A stretch of DNA of 64,000 bases, taken from the NCBI GenBank assembly GCA_965232015.1, contig OZ246946.1, positions 1,426,001 to 1,490,000 on the forward strand, given 5' to 3'. Position 1 is the first letter of the stretch, and each line of letters starts with the position of its first letter. The notes beneath the pieces were generated by a model. That model worked only from the letters and a program-made list of their open reading frames with translations. It did no database searches and was not told the origin of the DNA. Both the position numbers and the translations under genes were made by a program. Source of the stretch: JAJEAO01 sp963667635. GTDB lineage: Bacteria; Acidobacteriota; Vicinamibacteria; Marinacidobacterales; Marinacidobacteraceae. Of the stretch, positions 1 to 9,600 are shown piece after piece.

Positions 1-1
1 C

Positions 2-328
2 GAGACGTCGCTCGTCGCTGCGGCCCAGCGGACCGGGGCGACCTGGACCCGCGCCGGACACCTCGCAGGACACGGACACAAGGTCCGGCGGCGCGTCGAG
101 CCGACCCCCGGCGCCCTCGCGTTCGCCGTCTGGCTGGGAGAGCGTGAGGGGCTCGGCGGAGAGGCGCTCCTCGAATCCCGCTGGGCCGACGTGCTGGACC
201 GGCCGTTCGACGAACTGGCCGACCTCGCCCACATCGCACACCGCCTCGATCTCGTGGACTTCCGCGCCGGGGGCGGTGTCTTCGATCTCCGCACGCGAAA
301 CCCCGACCCCGGGGAGGCGCACGCATGA
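2..328 (+). CDS. C-terminal part of a BREX gene in the brxA position (partial)
   Basis: The frame is open from the left edge and ends at TGA 326-328, giving the last 108 residues. The stop overlaps the brxB start (ATGA), so the two are translationally coupled. The visible part has a basic stretch (WTRAGHLAGHGHKVRRRV) followed by mostly helical sequence, as in a small helical DNA- or protein-binding module. In BREX type 1 loci the gene before brxB is normally brxA (DUF1819). The position fits, but family membership cannot be proved from this fragment. The start and N-terminal half lie outside the window. The assignment rests on gene order. Confidence 0.6.
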   Translation, partial: ETSLVAAAQRTGATWTRAGHLAGHGHKVRRRVEPTPGALAFAVWLGEREGLGGEALLESRWADVLDRPFDELADLAHIAHRLDLVDFRAGGGVFDLRTRNPDPGEAHA

Positions 329-882
329 ACCGCATCGAGAAGCTCGCCACCCGCTACGAGAAGCACGCGCTCGGGACCTGGTCCCAAAGCCTCCCCGGCG
401 CCCAGAAAGTCATCTTCATCGTGTATCCGCCGGAGGCCGAACGGACCCTGCGGGCCCATCTCGATCTGTTCCGGCAGGCGACCGAGGGAGCGGGACGCAA
501 GTGGACGCACCTCGACGCGACCGGCTGGTTCGCCGAGTGGATAGACAAGGACGACTACCGCGACGACTGGTTCGAGGATCCCGAAGGTCTCGAGGACCAG
601 CTCGACGAGAGTTTCCTGCCCCTCGTCGCGAACCGGGTCCGGGCGAAACTCCAGGCCGCTGGCCCGAACGACGTGGTGTCACTTTCTGGCACGGGGTCGC
701 TCTACGGTTTCCTCCGCGTGTCGAACCTCATCCGGGCCGTCGAGCCCGACATCCCGGGGCGTCTCGTCGTGTTCTTTCCCGGACAGAAGAAGGAAACGAG
801 CTACCGCCTGCTGAACGCCAGGGACGGATGGAACTACCTCGCCCAGACGATCACGCTGGACGAGGCAGACGACTGGAGCTGA
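325..882 (+). CDS. brxB: BREX protein BrxB (DUF1788 family)
   Basis: This 185-residue protein has the full length of the DUF1788/BrxB family, a small core component of BREX anti-phage systems whose biochemical role is not settled. Family-like features are the N-terminal block IEKLATRYEKHALGTW, the central SLSGTGSLYGFLRVSNLI and the strand block GRLVVFFPG near residue 145. There is no signal peptide or membrane segment, so it is cytoplasmic. The ATG overlaps the stop of the preceding gene, and its own stop lies 2 nt before the brxC TTG. It therefore belongs to one brx transcript. The neighbouring genes support the call strongly. Confidence 0.9.
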   Translation: MNRIEKLATRYEKHALGTWSQSLPGAQKVIFIVYPPEAERTLRAHLDLFRQATEGAGRKWTHLDATGWFAEWIDKDDYRDDWFEDPEGLEDQLDESFLPLVANRVRAKLQAAGPNDVVSLSGTGSLYGFLRVSNLIRAVEPDIPGRLVVFFPGQKKETSYRLLNARDGWNYLAQTITLDEADDWS

Positions 883-884
883 AC

Positions 885-3800
885 TTGCCGAAGATCCACG
901 AACTCCTCCAGGTTGACCCCAGCCACCGCCTCGTCAACCACGGGCAGGCCCAGATCAGACAGGACCAGAGCGAAGAACTCCTTCGCCACGAGCTCTCGAC
1001 GTTCGTCTGCGAGGGGCACTTCGCCGACGGACTGGACCGCATCCTCGGTCGGTTCCTGACGAATCGCGGCGGCCCCCACGTGGAAGCCGCGTGGGTGAGC
1101 GGCTTCTTCGGGAGCGGCAAGTCGCATCTGCTCAAGATGCTCGCGCACCTCTGGACGAACGCGCCTCTGTCGGACGGAGCCAGTCCCCGTTCCCTCGTGC
1201 CCGGTGGACTCCCTACGGACATCGCCGGCCATCTTCGCGAAGTCGATAGCGCCGCCCGCCGCGCCGGGCTGGCTGCGACTGCCGCAGCGGGCACCCTGCT
1301 CGGCGGCAACGAGCGGGTTCGGTGCGCCGTGCTCGGGATCATCCTTCGGTCCCGCGGACTGCCGACCGCCATTCCGGCGGCTCGCTTCTGTCTGTGGCTG
1401 CGGCACGAGGGCATCCTCGACCGGGTTCGCCAGAGCGTCGAAGCGGGCGGTGGCAAATGGTCCATCGAGCTCAGCCGGCTCAAGGTCAGCAGGAGAATCG
1501 CGGAAGCGGTGCTCGAGGCCCATCCCGATTTCGAGGAAAGCGAGCAGCGAGCGCGCCGCGCCTTCGGGAGCCAGTTCCCACCGCAGCAAGCGGATCTCAC
1601 CACCGATGAATTCGTGGATCTCGCTCGCCAGACGCTGTCGGAGGGGGACGTCATGCCCTTGACCGCTCTCGTGCTCGACGAGGCGCAGCAGTACATCGGG
1701 AACTCGGAGCGACGCGCCTCCGACTTCACCGAGGTCGCGGAGGCACTTCAGACGCGGTTCGACGGGCGGGTGATGCTCGTCGCTTCCGGCCAGTCGGCCC
1801 TCCACGCGACGCCGACTCTGCAAAAACTCCGCGACCGGTTCCGCATCCAGATCGAACTCGACGACACCGATGTCGAGGCGGTCACTCGGAAGGTTCTGCT
1901 CGGCAAGAAGCCGAGCCACCGGAACGCGATCAAGGAGGCGTTCCAGGCAAGCGAGGGTGAGGTCTCGCGCCACCTGTCCGGGACGCGACTCGCGGCGCAC
2001 GACGGGGATCGAAAGACCCGGGTCGAGGACTATCCGCTGCTCGCGACCCGGCGCCGGTTCTGGAGCCGGTGCCTCCGGGCGGTGGACCAGGGCGGCGGCG
2101 CAGCCCAGCTCCGCTCGCAGCTCCGGATCCTCGACGACGCGCTCGACGACATGGGAGATCGCGAACTCGGCGCCGTCATCCGGGCAAGCGAGCTCTTCGG
2201 CACGGTCGCCGGGAGCCTGGTGGGGTCAGGAGAGCTGCCGAACGAGGTCAACACCCGCATCCAGAGGCTCACCCGCCATGCGACCGAAGGCGAGCTCCGA
2301 CGGAACCTTGCGGCCCTCGCCTTCCTGATCTCGAAGCTGCCCCGCGAACCAGGCGTGGACGCCGGAGTCCGCGCGGATGCCACAACGCTCGCCGATCTGC
2401 TCGTCGAAGACATCACGACCGACTCCGGGCCGTTCCGGGAGCAGGTCGAAAGGGTCCTCGAAGACCTCGCCAAGAACGGTCACCTGTTGAAGCTGCGCGA
2501 CGAGTACCGGATCCAGACCCCGGAAGGCGCTGCGTGGGACCAGGATTTTCGGGCCCATCGCGCGAAGTTCCGGAACGATCACGCGGCGATCGGCGCCGAG
2601 CGCGACGAGCTGCTTCTCGAGGCCACACAGAAGGCGGTGGCAGGTCTCAAGATCCGGCACGGCGCAATGAACGTCGCGCGCAAGGTGAGCCTCTCAACCG
2701 GTTCCGAGCCGCCGGATGCGGCGGAGCGCGCGAGAGAGATTGTCGTCTGGGCGCGCAGCGGGTGGGAGTGCTCCCGCTCGGAGTGCCGATCGCAGGCGCG
2801 TTCCTTCGGCTCCGATGATCCAGCGATCCACGTCTTCATCCCGAAAGACTCGGAGGATCGCCTGCGTCGCTACATCGTGGATGCGCTGACCGCGCGGCGG
2901 GTGCTCGATCTCAAAGGAACGCCGAAGTCCGCTTCGGGTCAGGAGGCGAAGGCGGCGATGGACAGCCGACTGCGTCAGGCCCAAAGCGAGCGGGACGCCG
3001 CCGTCGCCGTGCTGCTCGGGAAGGCGAGCGTCTTCCTTGGGGGAGGCGACGAAGGATCGGGCACGGATCTGGGAGCTCGGCTCCGCACCGCGGCAGATCG
3101 CTCCCTCAAGCGCCTCTTCCCCCGATTCGGCGAAGCGGACAGCGGGGCATGGGGGACTGCTGTCAAGCGGGCGCGGGACAAGTCGGAGCAGCCCTTCGAG
3201 CCGGTCGGATGGGACAAGGCAGCCGCCGACCATCCGGTGGGCAGGGAGGTTCACACCACCATCGGACCCGGAGCCAGGGGCAGCGAAGTGCGGAAGAAGC
3301 TCACCGGTCCACCCTTCGGGTGGCCGAGGGATGCCGTGGACGCTGCGCTGATCGCCCTGCATTCGGCCGAGCAACTCCGCGCCACCCGGAACGGGGAAAT
3401 CGTCCCTCCCGGCCAGCTCAAGCAGGCGACCGTCAACACGACGCTCTTCGCGCCGGAGAACGTCGTCCTCGAGCTACGGCAAAAGATCGCGCTGCGCGGA
3501 CTCTTCAAGAAAGCCGGAGTCCACGTCGCAGGTGGACGGGAGGCGGAGGGCGCGCGGCGCTATCTCGAATCCATGCGCCGGCTAGCCGAGCAGGCCGGCG
3601 GTCCCCCACCGCTTCCCGCCCATCCGGTGGCGGCGGGGCTGGACGACATCGCCGGAAAGACCGGCAACGAACAGCTCCGCGCGATCCACGAGAAGCGAAG
3701 CGAGTTGGAGCGGTCCCGCGAGAAGTGGACCGCCCGCGTCGATCTGCGAGGCCCTCGCGAGGCGGCCTGGACGCTCGTGAACGCGCTTCACGGCCACGCC

Positions 3801-4331
3801 GAGAGCCTCGATGTCCACGCCGAGGTCGGGGAACAGCTCGAAGCGATCCGGCAGAGCCGCTCGCTCCTCGGCGCAACCGACCCGGTGGGCCCGCTGATCG
3901 CCCGACTCGCCGACCCGCTCCGCGCCGAACTGAACCGCTTCCGCGACCTGTTGGCCCGCGAAATCAAGCGGGCCGCGACGCAGCTAGACGCCGACTCGCG
4001 CTGGCAACCCCTCAGTCCGACACAGCGTCACGAAATCCGCAGCAGGCGCTTCCTGCTCCCGCCGTGGGAACTGAGTATCGGCACACACGAGGCCGTGCGC
4101 GACGAACTCGACCGCCGTTCGCTCTCTGCCTGGCGGGCCGAAGTGGACGCGGTGCCCGCGCGACTGCGGCGCGCCCTCGACGACCTCCCGGCTCCTCCCG
4201 GCCCGACCCCGACGACGGTTCGCGTACGCCGCACCACGATCAAGGATGACACCGAGCTCCGGGCCTGGCTCGACGCAACCGAGCGCACTCTCCGGGACGC
4301 ACTCCAGAATGGCGCGGTCACGGTCCGCTGA
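885..4331 (+). CDS. brxC: BREX ATP-binding protein BrxC
   Basis: The protein is 1148 residues from a TTG at 885 (MPKIHELLQ...), close to the roughly 1200 usual for BrxC, the large P-loop ATPase of BREX systems. A Walker A motif GFFGSGKS lies at residues 73-80 and a Walker B LVLDEAQQ at about 262-269. The frame is open further upstream to 144, but that part overlaps brxB and is unrelated. The TTG two bases after the brxB stop gives the expected family N-terminus; a CTG at 879 is the only near alternative. The C-terminal half is long, charged and probably helical. BrxC is required for phage restriction and interacts with the other Brx proteins. Confidence 0.92.
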   Translation: MPKIHELLQVDPSHRLVNHGQAQIRQDQSEELLRHELSTFVCEGHFADGLDRILGRFLTNRGGPHVEAAWVSGFFGSGKSHLLKMLAHLWTNAPLSDGASPRSLVPGGLPTDIAGHLREVDSAARRAGLAATAAAGTLLGGNERVRCAVLGIILRSRGLPTAIPAARFCLWLRHEGILDRVRQSVEAGGGKWSIELSRLKVSRRIAEAVLEAHPDFEESEQRARRAFGSQFPPQQADLTTDEFVDLARQTLSEGDVMPLTALVLDEAQQYIGNSERRASDFTEVAEALQTRFDGRVMLVASGQSALHATPTLQKLRDRFRIQIELDDTDVEAVTRKVLLGKKPSHRNAIKEAFQASEGEVSRHLSGTRLAAHDGDRKTRVEDYPLLATRRRFWSRCLRAVDQGGGAAQLRSQLRILDDALDDMGDRELGAVIRASELFGTVAGSLVGSGELPNEVNTRIQRLTRHATEGELRRNLAALAFLISKLPREPGVDAGVRADATTLADLLVEDITTDSGPFREQVERVLEDLAKNGHLLKLRDEYRIQTPEGAAWDQDFRAHRAKFRNDHAAIGAERDELLLEATQKAVAGLKIRHGAMNVARKVSLSTGSEPPDAAERAREIVVWARSGWECSRSECRSQARSFGSDDPAIHVFIPKDSEDRLRRYIVDALTARRVLDLKGTPKSASGQEAKAAMDSRLRQAQSERDAAVAVLLGKASVFLGGGDEGSGTDLGARLRTAADRSLKRLFPRFGEADSGAWGTAVKRARDKSEQPFEPVGWDKAAADHPVGREVHTTIGPGARGSEVRKKLTGPPFGWPRDAVDAALIALHSAEQLRATRNGEIVPPGQLKQATVNTTLFAPENVVLELRQKIALRGLFKKAGVHVAGGREAEGARRYLESMRRLAEQAGGPPPLPAHPVAAGLDDIAGKTGNEQLRAIHEKRSELERSREKWTARVDLRGPREAAWTLVNALHGHAESLDVHAEVGEQLEAIRQSRSLLGATDPVGPLIARLADPLRAELNRFRDLLAREIKRAATQLDADSRWQPLSPTQRHEIRSRRFLLPPWELSIGTHEAVRDELDRRSLSAWRAEVDAVPARLRRALDDLPAPPGPTPTTVRVRRTTIKDDTELRAWLDATERTLRDALQNGAVTVR

Positions 4332-4418
4332 CTCCATGGCCGCCGAACATTACCCCCCCGCCGTGCCGGGCCCCTCGCGCACGCCGGGAGATCCCGACCC
4401 GTCCTGCGAAGACCACCC

Positions 4419-4901
4419 ATGAAGCACATTCCGCTGTTCTTCCCATTCGAACAGGTCGTCTTCGGCCGTGGCTTTGTGGCCGATGTCCGGTTCCTTGGCC
4501 GGGTCACTTGCACCCGAGAGTTCGGCTCCACCTGGATGTACGGAGTCAACCCCGGCGCCCTCGCCGAGGACGGCGACAACATGCCGGATGCCTACGCCAA
4601 TTTCCGCCACGCCCTCGTCGGCGTCCTCTTCGATCTGGCGGCCGAGGCCGAGACCCTCGAGCAGTTCCACGCCGCGGCGCAATCGTTCTTCGAGGCGACC
4701 GACGACGCCAGCGTTGCCGAGTGGGTCGAGGCGCGAGAGGCGATTCGGTCGGGTGAGCCCCCGGCGCTCGATGCTGGCGGTCTCCGCGGTGAAACCGGGG
4801 ATCGGATTCCGAGCCTGGTCGTGGTCGAGGTGCGGCCCGACGACTTCTCACCTCGGCTGAATCACTTCACTCCAGATCAACCGAGCCTGCTCGCGACCTA
4901 G
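4419..4901 (+). CDS. Unknown 160-residue protein between brxC and the DUF2442 gene
   Basis: I do not recognise this protein. It begins MKHIPLFFPF, continues with a mixed strand/helix core around FGSTWMYGVNPGALAEDGD, a helical stretch near residues 60-115, and an acidic C-terminal strand. It has no signal peptide or membrane segment. The core has the feel of a small HicB-like alpha/beta fold, but no motif is strong enough to assign it. It lies 87 nt after brxC and 23 nt before the tandem DUF2442 gene on the same strand. It is thus the first gene of an insert separating brxC from pglX. It could be a third member of the following toxin-antitoxin-like pair or an independent accessory gene. Confidence 0.6.
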   Translation: MKHIPLFFPFEQVVFGRGFVADVRFLGRVTCTREFGSTWMYGVNPGALAEDGDNMPDAYANFRHALVGVLFDLAAEAETLEQFHAAAQSFFEATDDASVAEWVEAREAIRSGEPPALDAGGLRGETGDRIPSLVVVEVRPDDFSPRLNHFTPDQPSLLAT

Positions 4902-4924
4902 ACTTCGATCGTAGAGGGATCTCG

Positions 4925-5614
4925 ATGAGCGAAGAGGTGGTGACCGTCGCGCCCGAAAGCGATCCCCGCAGGCCCGTGGCCGTTGAGCCTCGCTCCGGCT
5001 ACCGGATCTGGTTGCGCTACGCCGACGGCGCTGCGGGAGAAGTGGACCTGTCGCACCTCGTCGGAATCGGTGTCTTCAAGCAGTGGGAGGATCGGGCGTT
5101 CTTCGAGCGCGTACACATCAATGACTCCGGCGCGATCGCCTGGTCCGAAGAGCTCGACATGTGCCCGGACGCGCTCTACATGGACCTCACCGGCAAGACA
5201 CCCCAAGAAGTCTGGCCCGGACTCCGCCCGGACTGGGAGAGTGTCGAGTCAGGACAGCGACCAGCGCATAACCCCGCCCAGCCATCCGCTGGACCGGGCT
5301 CCGCGGACGGCTGGCGGCGCAGTTCCGATCCAATCAGACCGCTGTGCGTCGAATCTCGGCCGGCGTTCCGCATCTGGCTCCGCTTCGCCGATGGAACCGA
5401 GGGAGAGGTGGACTTGTCCGATCTGGTCGGCAAGGGCCTGTTCAAGGCCTGGATGACCCCCGGAGCGTTCGATCAGGTCCATCTGACGGATGGCTACACC
5501 ATCGCATGGGGCAATGAAATCGAGCTCTGCCCTGACGCGCTCTATCTCGCGGTCACCGGGAAGTCGGCGGCTGACATCTGTCCCGGCTTGACGGACCCGG
5601 TCGCGAATGCCTGA
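4925..5614 (+). CDS. Tandem DUF2442 protein, putative antitoxin-like partner
   Basis: The 229-residue protein contains two DUF2442 domains, at about residues 18-95 and 140-222. They are joined by a proline- and glycine-rich linker. Each repeats the same signature: a YRIWLRYADG or FRIWLRFADG strand, EVDLSxLVG, an FExVH or FDxVH strand and CPDALY. DUF2442 proteins are usually single-domain and often pair with a DUF4160 gene in toxin-antitoxin-like loci. The present gene overlaps the DUF4160 start by 8 nt (ATGCCTGA), which implies translational coupling. The double domain suggests an internal duplication. Antitoxin function is inferred from gene pairing, not from the sequence. Confidence 0.8.
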   Translation: MSEEVVTVAPESDPRRPVAVEPRSGYRIWLRYADGAAGEVDLSHLVGIGVFKQWEDRAFFERVHINDSGAIAWSEELDMCPDALYMDLTGKTPQEVWPGLRPDWESVESGQRPAHNPAQPSAGPGSADGWRRSSDPIRPLCVESRPAFRIWLRFADGTEGEVDLSDLVGKGLFKAWMTPGAFDQVHLTDGYTIAWGNEIELCPDALYLAVTGKSAADICPGLTDPVANA

Positions 5615-5867
5615 GATCAGTCGCTTCTTCGGCATCGTGATCAAGATGCACACGCGCGACCACAACCCGCCGCACCTCCACGCCGAGTACGCGGGGATGG
5701 CAGCGGTGATCGGCCTGAACGACCTGTCCGTCATCAAGGGACGGCTGCCTCCGCGAGCCCTCGGTCTCGTAACCGAATGGGCCGCGATGCATCAGGCTGA
5801 GCTGCTCGCTGGGTGGAAGCGAGCCCAGGCCGGAAAGGCACCCGGGAAGATCGCCCCTCTGGACTGA
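5607..5867 (+). CDS. DUF4160 protein, putative toxin-like partner
   Basis: This 86-residue protein matches the DUF4160 family along its full length. It has the N-terminal block ISRFFGIVIKMHTRDHN, the conserved PPHLHAEYAG and the C-terminal GRLPPRALxLVxEWA helix. The His- and Asp-rich RDHNPPHLH stretch is the most conserved part and may be an active or binding site, although no activity is established. The gene overlaps the preceding DUF2442 gene by 8 nt. DUF4160/DUF2442 pairs are regarded as toxin-antitoxin-like because of their conserved linkage. A decayed second copy follows directly downstream. Its location inside a BREX operon is unusual. Confidence 0.8.
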   Translation: MPEISRFFGIVIKMHTRDHNPPHLHAEYAGMAAVIGLNDLSVIKGRLPPRALGLVTEWAAMHQAELLAGWKRAQAGKAPGKIAPLD

Positions 5868-5892
5868 GACGCGTTCTCCGCACAGTACGACC

Positions 5893-6340
5893 ATGAGCGG
5901 ACCGTCGGACCCGGGGCTGCGCCGCGAGCCGGAGGAAAGGTCCGACAATGCGGCACCGACCGGCCCGGTGGCCGGGTGGAGATCTCCGGCGCCGGGCCTG
6001 CCGTCCACGCATCGCGATGCTGAGGACGAGTGGGTGTCGGCCGCCGAGCCGGAGATGCTCCGGCCAGTCGAGGTCGAGCCGCGGCCCGGGGTTCCGGATC
6101 TGGCTGCGCTAGGCCGACGGAGTCGAAGGGAAAGTGGACCTCTCGGACGTGGCCGGCAGAGGCATCCTCTCTGCCTGGAACGAACCGGGTTTCTTCGAGC
6201 GGGTCCGCATTTCCCCGTGGCGGAGCATCGCATGGGACGACGATGTCGAGCTCTGCGCCGATGCCCTCTATCTGAAGCTCACCGGCAAGATGGCGGACGA
6301 CATCGGGCCGGGTCCCGCGGCCGATCGGATTCGTTCCTGA
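5893..6340 (+). pseudogene. Decayed second DUF2442 copy
   Basis: A reading frame from ATG 5893 reaches RPVEVEPRPG at about 6061-6091. An extra G then shifts the frame, and the continuation FRIWLR is followed by TAG (near 6110) before ADGVEGKVDLSDV. The intact upstream copy reads TAC at that TAG, a single C-to-G change. From about 6134 to the stop at 6338-6340 the DUF2442 core is readable (GKVDLSDVAGRG to DDIGPG). A start in the remnant at 6134 could still yield a 68-residue half domain. The part before 6060 has diverged. This is a degraded duplicate of the intact gene at 4925, closest to its second domain. Confidence 0.8.
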
Positions 6341-6590
6341 AGTAACCCGCTTCTTCGGCATCGTGATCCGCATCAACCCCGGGGACCACAACCCCCTACT
6401 TCCACGCCTTGTGCGCGGGGGAGGAAGTCACCGCGCACATGCGCGACCTCGCCCTGTCGAGGGGCAGACTTCCACGCCGAGCGCTGCGGCGGCTGCTCCG
6501 TTGGGCAGGATCCACCAGGAGGAGCTGATGGAGGCATGGGAAAAGGCGCAGCGGAGAGAACCCCCCGGCAGGCTTGCTCCTCTCGACTGA
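6333..6590 (+). pseudogene. Decayed second DUF4160 copy
   Basis: The sequence follows the intact DUF4160 gene at 5607 but is broken in three ways. The start ATG-CCT-GAG has become GTT-CCT-GAA. Two bases are missing in the conserved HNPPHLHAE region (HNPLLPR results). A further single-base loss near 6510, after the RALxxLLRWA helix, brings back the frame for a normal C-terminus (EAWEKAQRREPPGRLAPLD). The position relative to the DUF2442 remnant is the same as in the intact pair. The whole two-gene unit was therefore duplicated and then decayed. No functional product is expected. Confidence 0.8.
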
Positions 6591-6626
6591 CAGAATCCGC
6601 GCCCGGCGGGAAGTGACGAGCAGGGC

Positions 6627-9600
6627 ATGAGCGGGGCGTTGAAGCGGGGGCGGCGCAAGGAGCTGGAGAAAGCCGTCAAGGCGGCGCGGCGAGCGGCGGA
6701 ATCGGGGGCGCGGGCCGCGCTCGGCGCGCTGGCGGTGGACCGGAAGACCGCTGACGCCTCGATGGCGCCGGAGCAGAAGGAGCTGCGTCGGCAGCTCCGG
6801 GCGCACGGTGGGGCGCTCGGAGACTCCCTCGGGACGGCCGGCCCGCAGGAGATCACCCGGTTGGCGCACGAGGTCGCCTACGAGCATTGGCACCGGATGC
6901 TCTTCGCCCGCTTCCTCGCGGAGAACGGACTGCTGATGGACCCCGACGAGGACGTCTCGGTCAGCCTCGACGAGTGCCGCGGGATCGCGCGGGACGAGGG
7001 TCGGGATCCGTGGGAGCTCGCTGCGTCGTTCGCGGGCCGGATGCTGCCGCAGATCTTCCGCGCGGACGACCCGTCGCTCGCCGTTCGGCTACCCCCCGAG
7101 TCCCGCCAGGCGCTCGAGAAGCTCGTGGAAGAGCTGCGGTGCGCCGTCTTCCGCGCCGACGACTCCATTGGGTGGGCGTATCAGTTCTGGCAGGCGGAGC
7201 GGAAGGACGAGGTGAACCGAAGCGGGGTCAAGATCGGCGCGGACGAGCTGCCCGCCGTGACCCAGCTCTTCACCGAGCGCTACATGGTGCGCTTCCTGTT
7301 CCACAACACGGTCGGCGCGTGGCGGGCGGGCAAGATCCTGGCGGCGCGGCCCGAGCTCGCGACCGGGGCGGCGGACGAGGACGAACTGCGCGAAGCAGTG
7401 AGGCTCGAAGCCGGGGGCCGTTACGACTTCGACTACCTGCGCTTCGTGCGGGAGCCGCTCGACGGCGAGGAATCGGACGCGGGGACCGGGCCGTGGCGGC
7501 CAGCGGCCGGGGGGTATTCGAAGTGGCCCGGGGCGGCGAAGGAGCTCAAGGTCCTTGATCCCTGCTGCGGGAGCGGGCACTTTCTCGTCGAGGGGTTCCA
7601 ACTGTTCGTCCGGCTACGGATGGAAGAGGAAGGGCTCGGACTTCGGGACGCGGTCCGGGCGGTGCTCAGAGACAACCTCCACGGGCTCGAGATCGATCCG
7701 CGGTGCGCACAGCTTGCCGCGTTCTCGCTGGCGCTCGCGGCATGGAAGCTCGCCGGCGCCGCGATTGAACTCCCGGCGCTCAACGTCGCCTGCTCCGGCC
7801 TCGCCCCCCGCGCCAGGAAGGCCGAGTGGCGCAGCCTCGCCGACCGGGTGGCGGCCGCCGCGGGATCAGCGCCCCGAGCCAACTTGTTCGAGCGGCGCGA
7901 AACGCTTCATTCGAGCACTTACCGACGGACTCTGGGCGAACTCCATGACCGGTTCCAGAACGCGCCGACCCTTGGCTCGCTAATCGACCCCAGGCCGAAG
8001 GGCAAGGCTCTGTTCACCGACTTCGCCGCGGTCACGCCCCTGCTGGAGAAGGTCTTGACCGAGGTAGAGACCGACCCGGCGCGGCGGGAGCAAGCCGTTG
8101 CCGCTGCCGGCATAGCACGCGCGGCCACCCTGCTCGCTGGACACTACACCCTCGTCATCACCAACGTTCCGTATCTCGGTTGGGGCAAACAGCATCCCGC
8201 ACTGCGCTCGTACGCAGAACGCAACCACAAGGCTGCGAAGGGCGATCTGGCCACGATGTTCGTAGAGCGAGCATTCGGCTGGCTCGGTAAGTCCGGCGCG
8301 CAGGCCTTCGTACTGCCGCAGAACTGGCTCTTCCTTCCGACCTACCGGAAGCTGCGCGAGGAGTTGCTCCACTCACGCCGCTGGCGTTTCGTAGCCCGCC
8401 TCGGTCCGGGTGCCTTCGAGACCATTACGGGGCACGTCGTAAGTGTCGCGATGTTGATCGTCTCACGGGAAGTCCCGAATGACAAGTCTCGTCTAGCGGG
8501 ATTTGATGTTTCCACTCATGGTCGACAGGGACAGAGTCTCGTCCCGGTGCAGGCCACCCGGCTCGGCGTTGAGGCGGTGCGACTCATATGTCAGAAGGAA
8601 CTACGCGTCAGGACGCATGTGGTTCGGTTGGATGGTTCCGAAGGACTGCCAACGATCGGTGACTTTGCCCGTTCCTACCAGGGGCTGGTTACAACCGACG
8701 ACTCGCGTTTCCTCTCCGTCTTCTGGTTAGTATGCTGGCAGAACAGCGCGTGGAGGACAATTCAGAGGCCGCCCCGCCGAACCGCACATTGGTCGGGGCG
8801 AGAGTTTCTTGTTCGATGGGGAGAGGACGGCTCGGGAGTTCCGAGCTTTCCGGCCGCGCACAACTTTCCGCCAAAAGGAACACTCGATTCCGTAGGGGTG
8901 GCTGTGCAGCGCATGGGAGATCTCAGAGTAACTCTGTTCAGTGGGGATGTATTCGGTGATTCAGTCGCCCCCATTATTCCCCACGACGAGGCGGATCAAG
9001 TCTCGCTGTGGTTGTTCGGCCAGTCGAGTGCGTTTTCGCAATCGGTTCGGCAGGTCAACGCCAAGATCAACGTAACCCCGGGTTCGTTTGTCGAGGCCGC
9101 CCTAGATATGTCAGCTTGGCGCGATGTCGCGGATCAGAGGTACCCAAACGGCTTGCCCGAGCCCTATTCCGACGACTCGACCCAGTGGATCTTCCACGGC
9201 CATCCATGCGGGAGCGTGATCTGGGACGAGACGGCGAAGCGCACCGCGAATGGCCCCCTCCGTACTGACTCCACGGTGCTCCAGGTTGCGGTCGCCCGCC
9301 TTCTCGGCTACCGCTGGCCCGCCGAGGACGACCCCGACATGCGCCTCTCGCCGGAGTCCCGCGCCTGGGTCGAACGCACTAAGCACCTCCTTCCCTTCGC
9401 CGACGAGGACGGCATCGTCCCCCTGCCCGGTCTCCGCGGTGAAGCCCCTGCGGCCGACCGGCTGCGGGAACTCCTCGCCGCCGCCTACGGAGATGAATGG
9501 TCCAGCGCCACCGAGCAGACCCTCCGTCGCGCCGCCGCGGCCGGAAAGAAGGCGAGCCCGAACCTCGACGACTGGCTCCGCAAGAGGTTCTTCATGGAGC

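Noticed and set aside
834..2000. Long minus-strand open frame opposite brxC
   Set aside because: It mirrors brxC codons in GC-rich DNA; the plus-strand frame has Walker motifs and family length, while this one has no recognisable domain.
4336..4422. 28-residue open frame (MAAEHYPPAVPG...) overlapping the start of the 4419 gene
   Set aside because: The overlap is tempting as a leader peptide, but the sequence is Pro-rich low complexity and has no other support.
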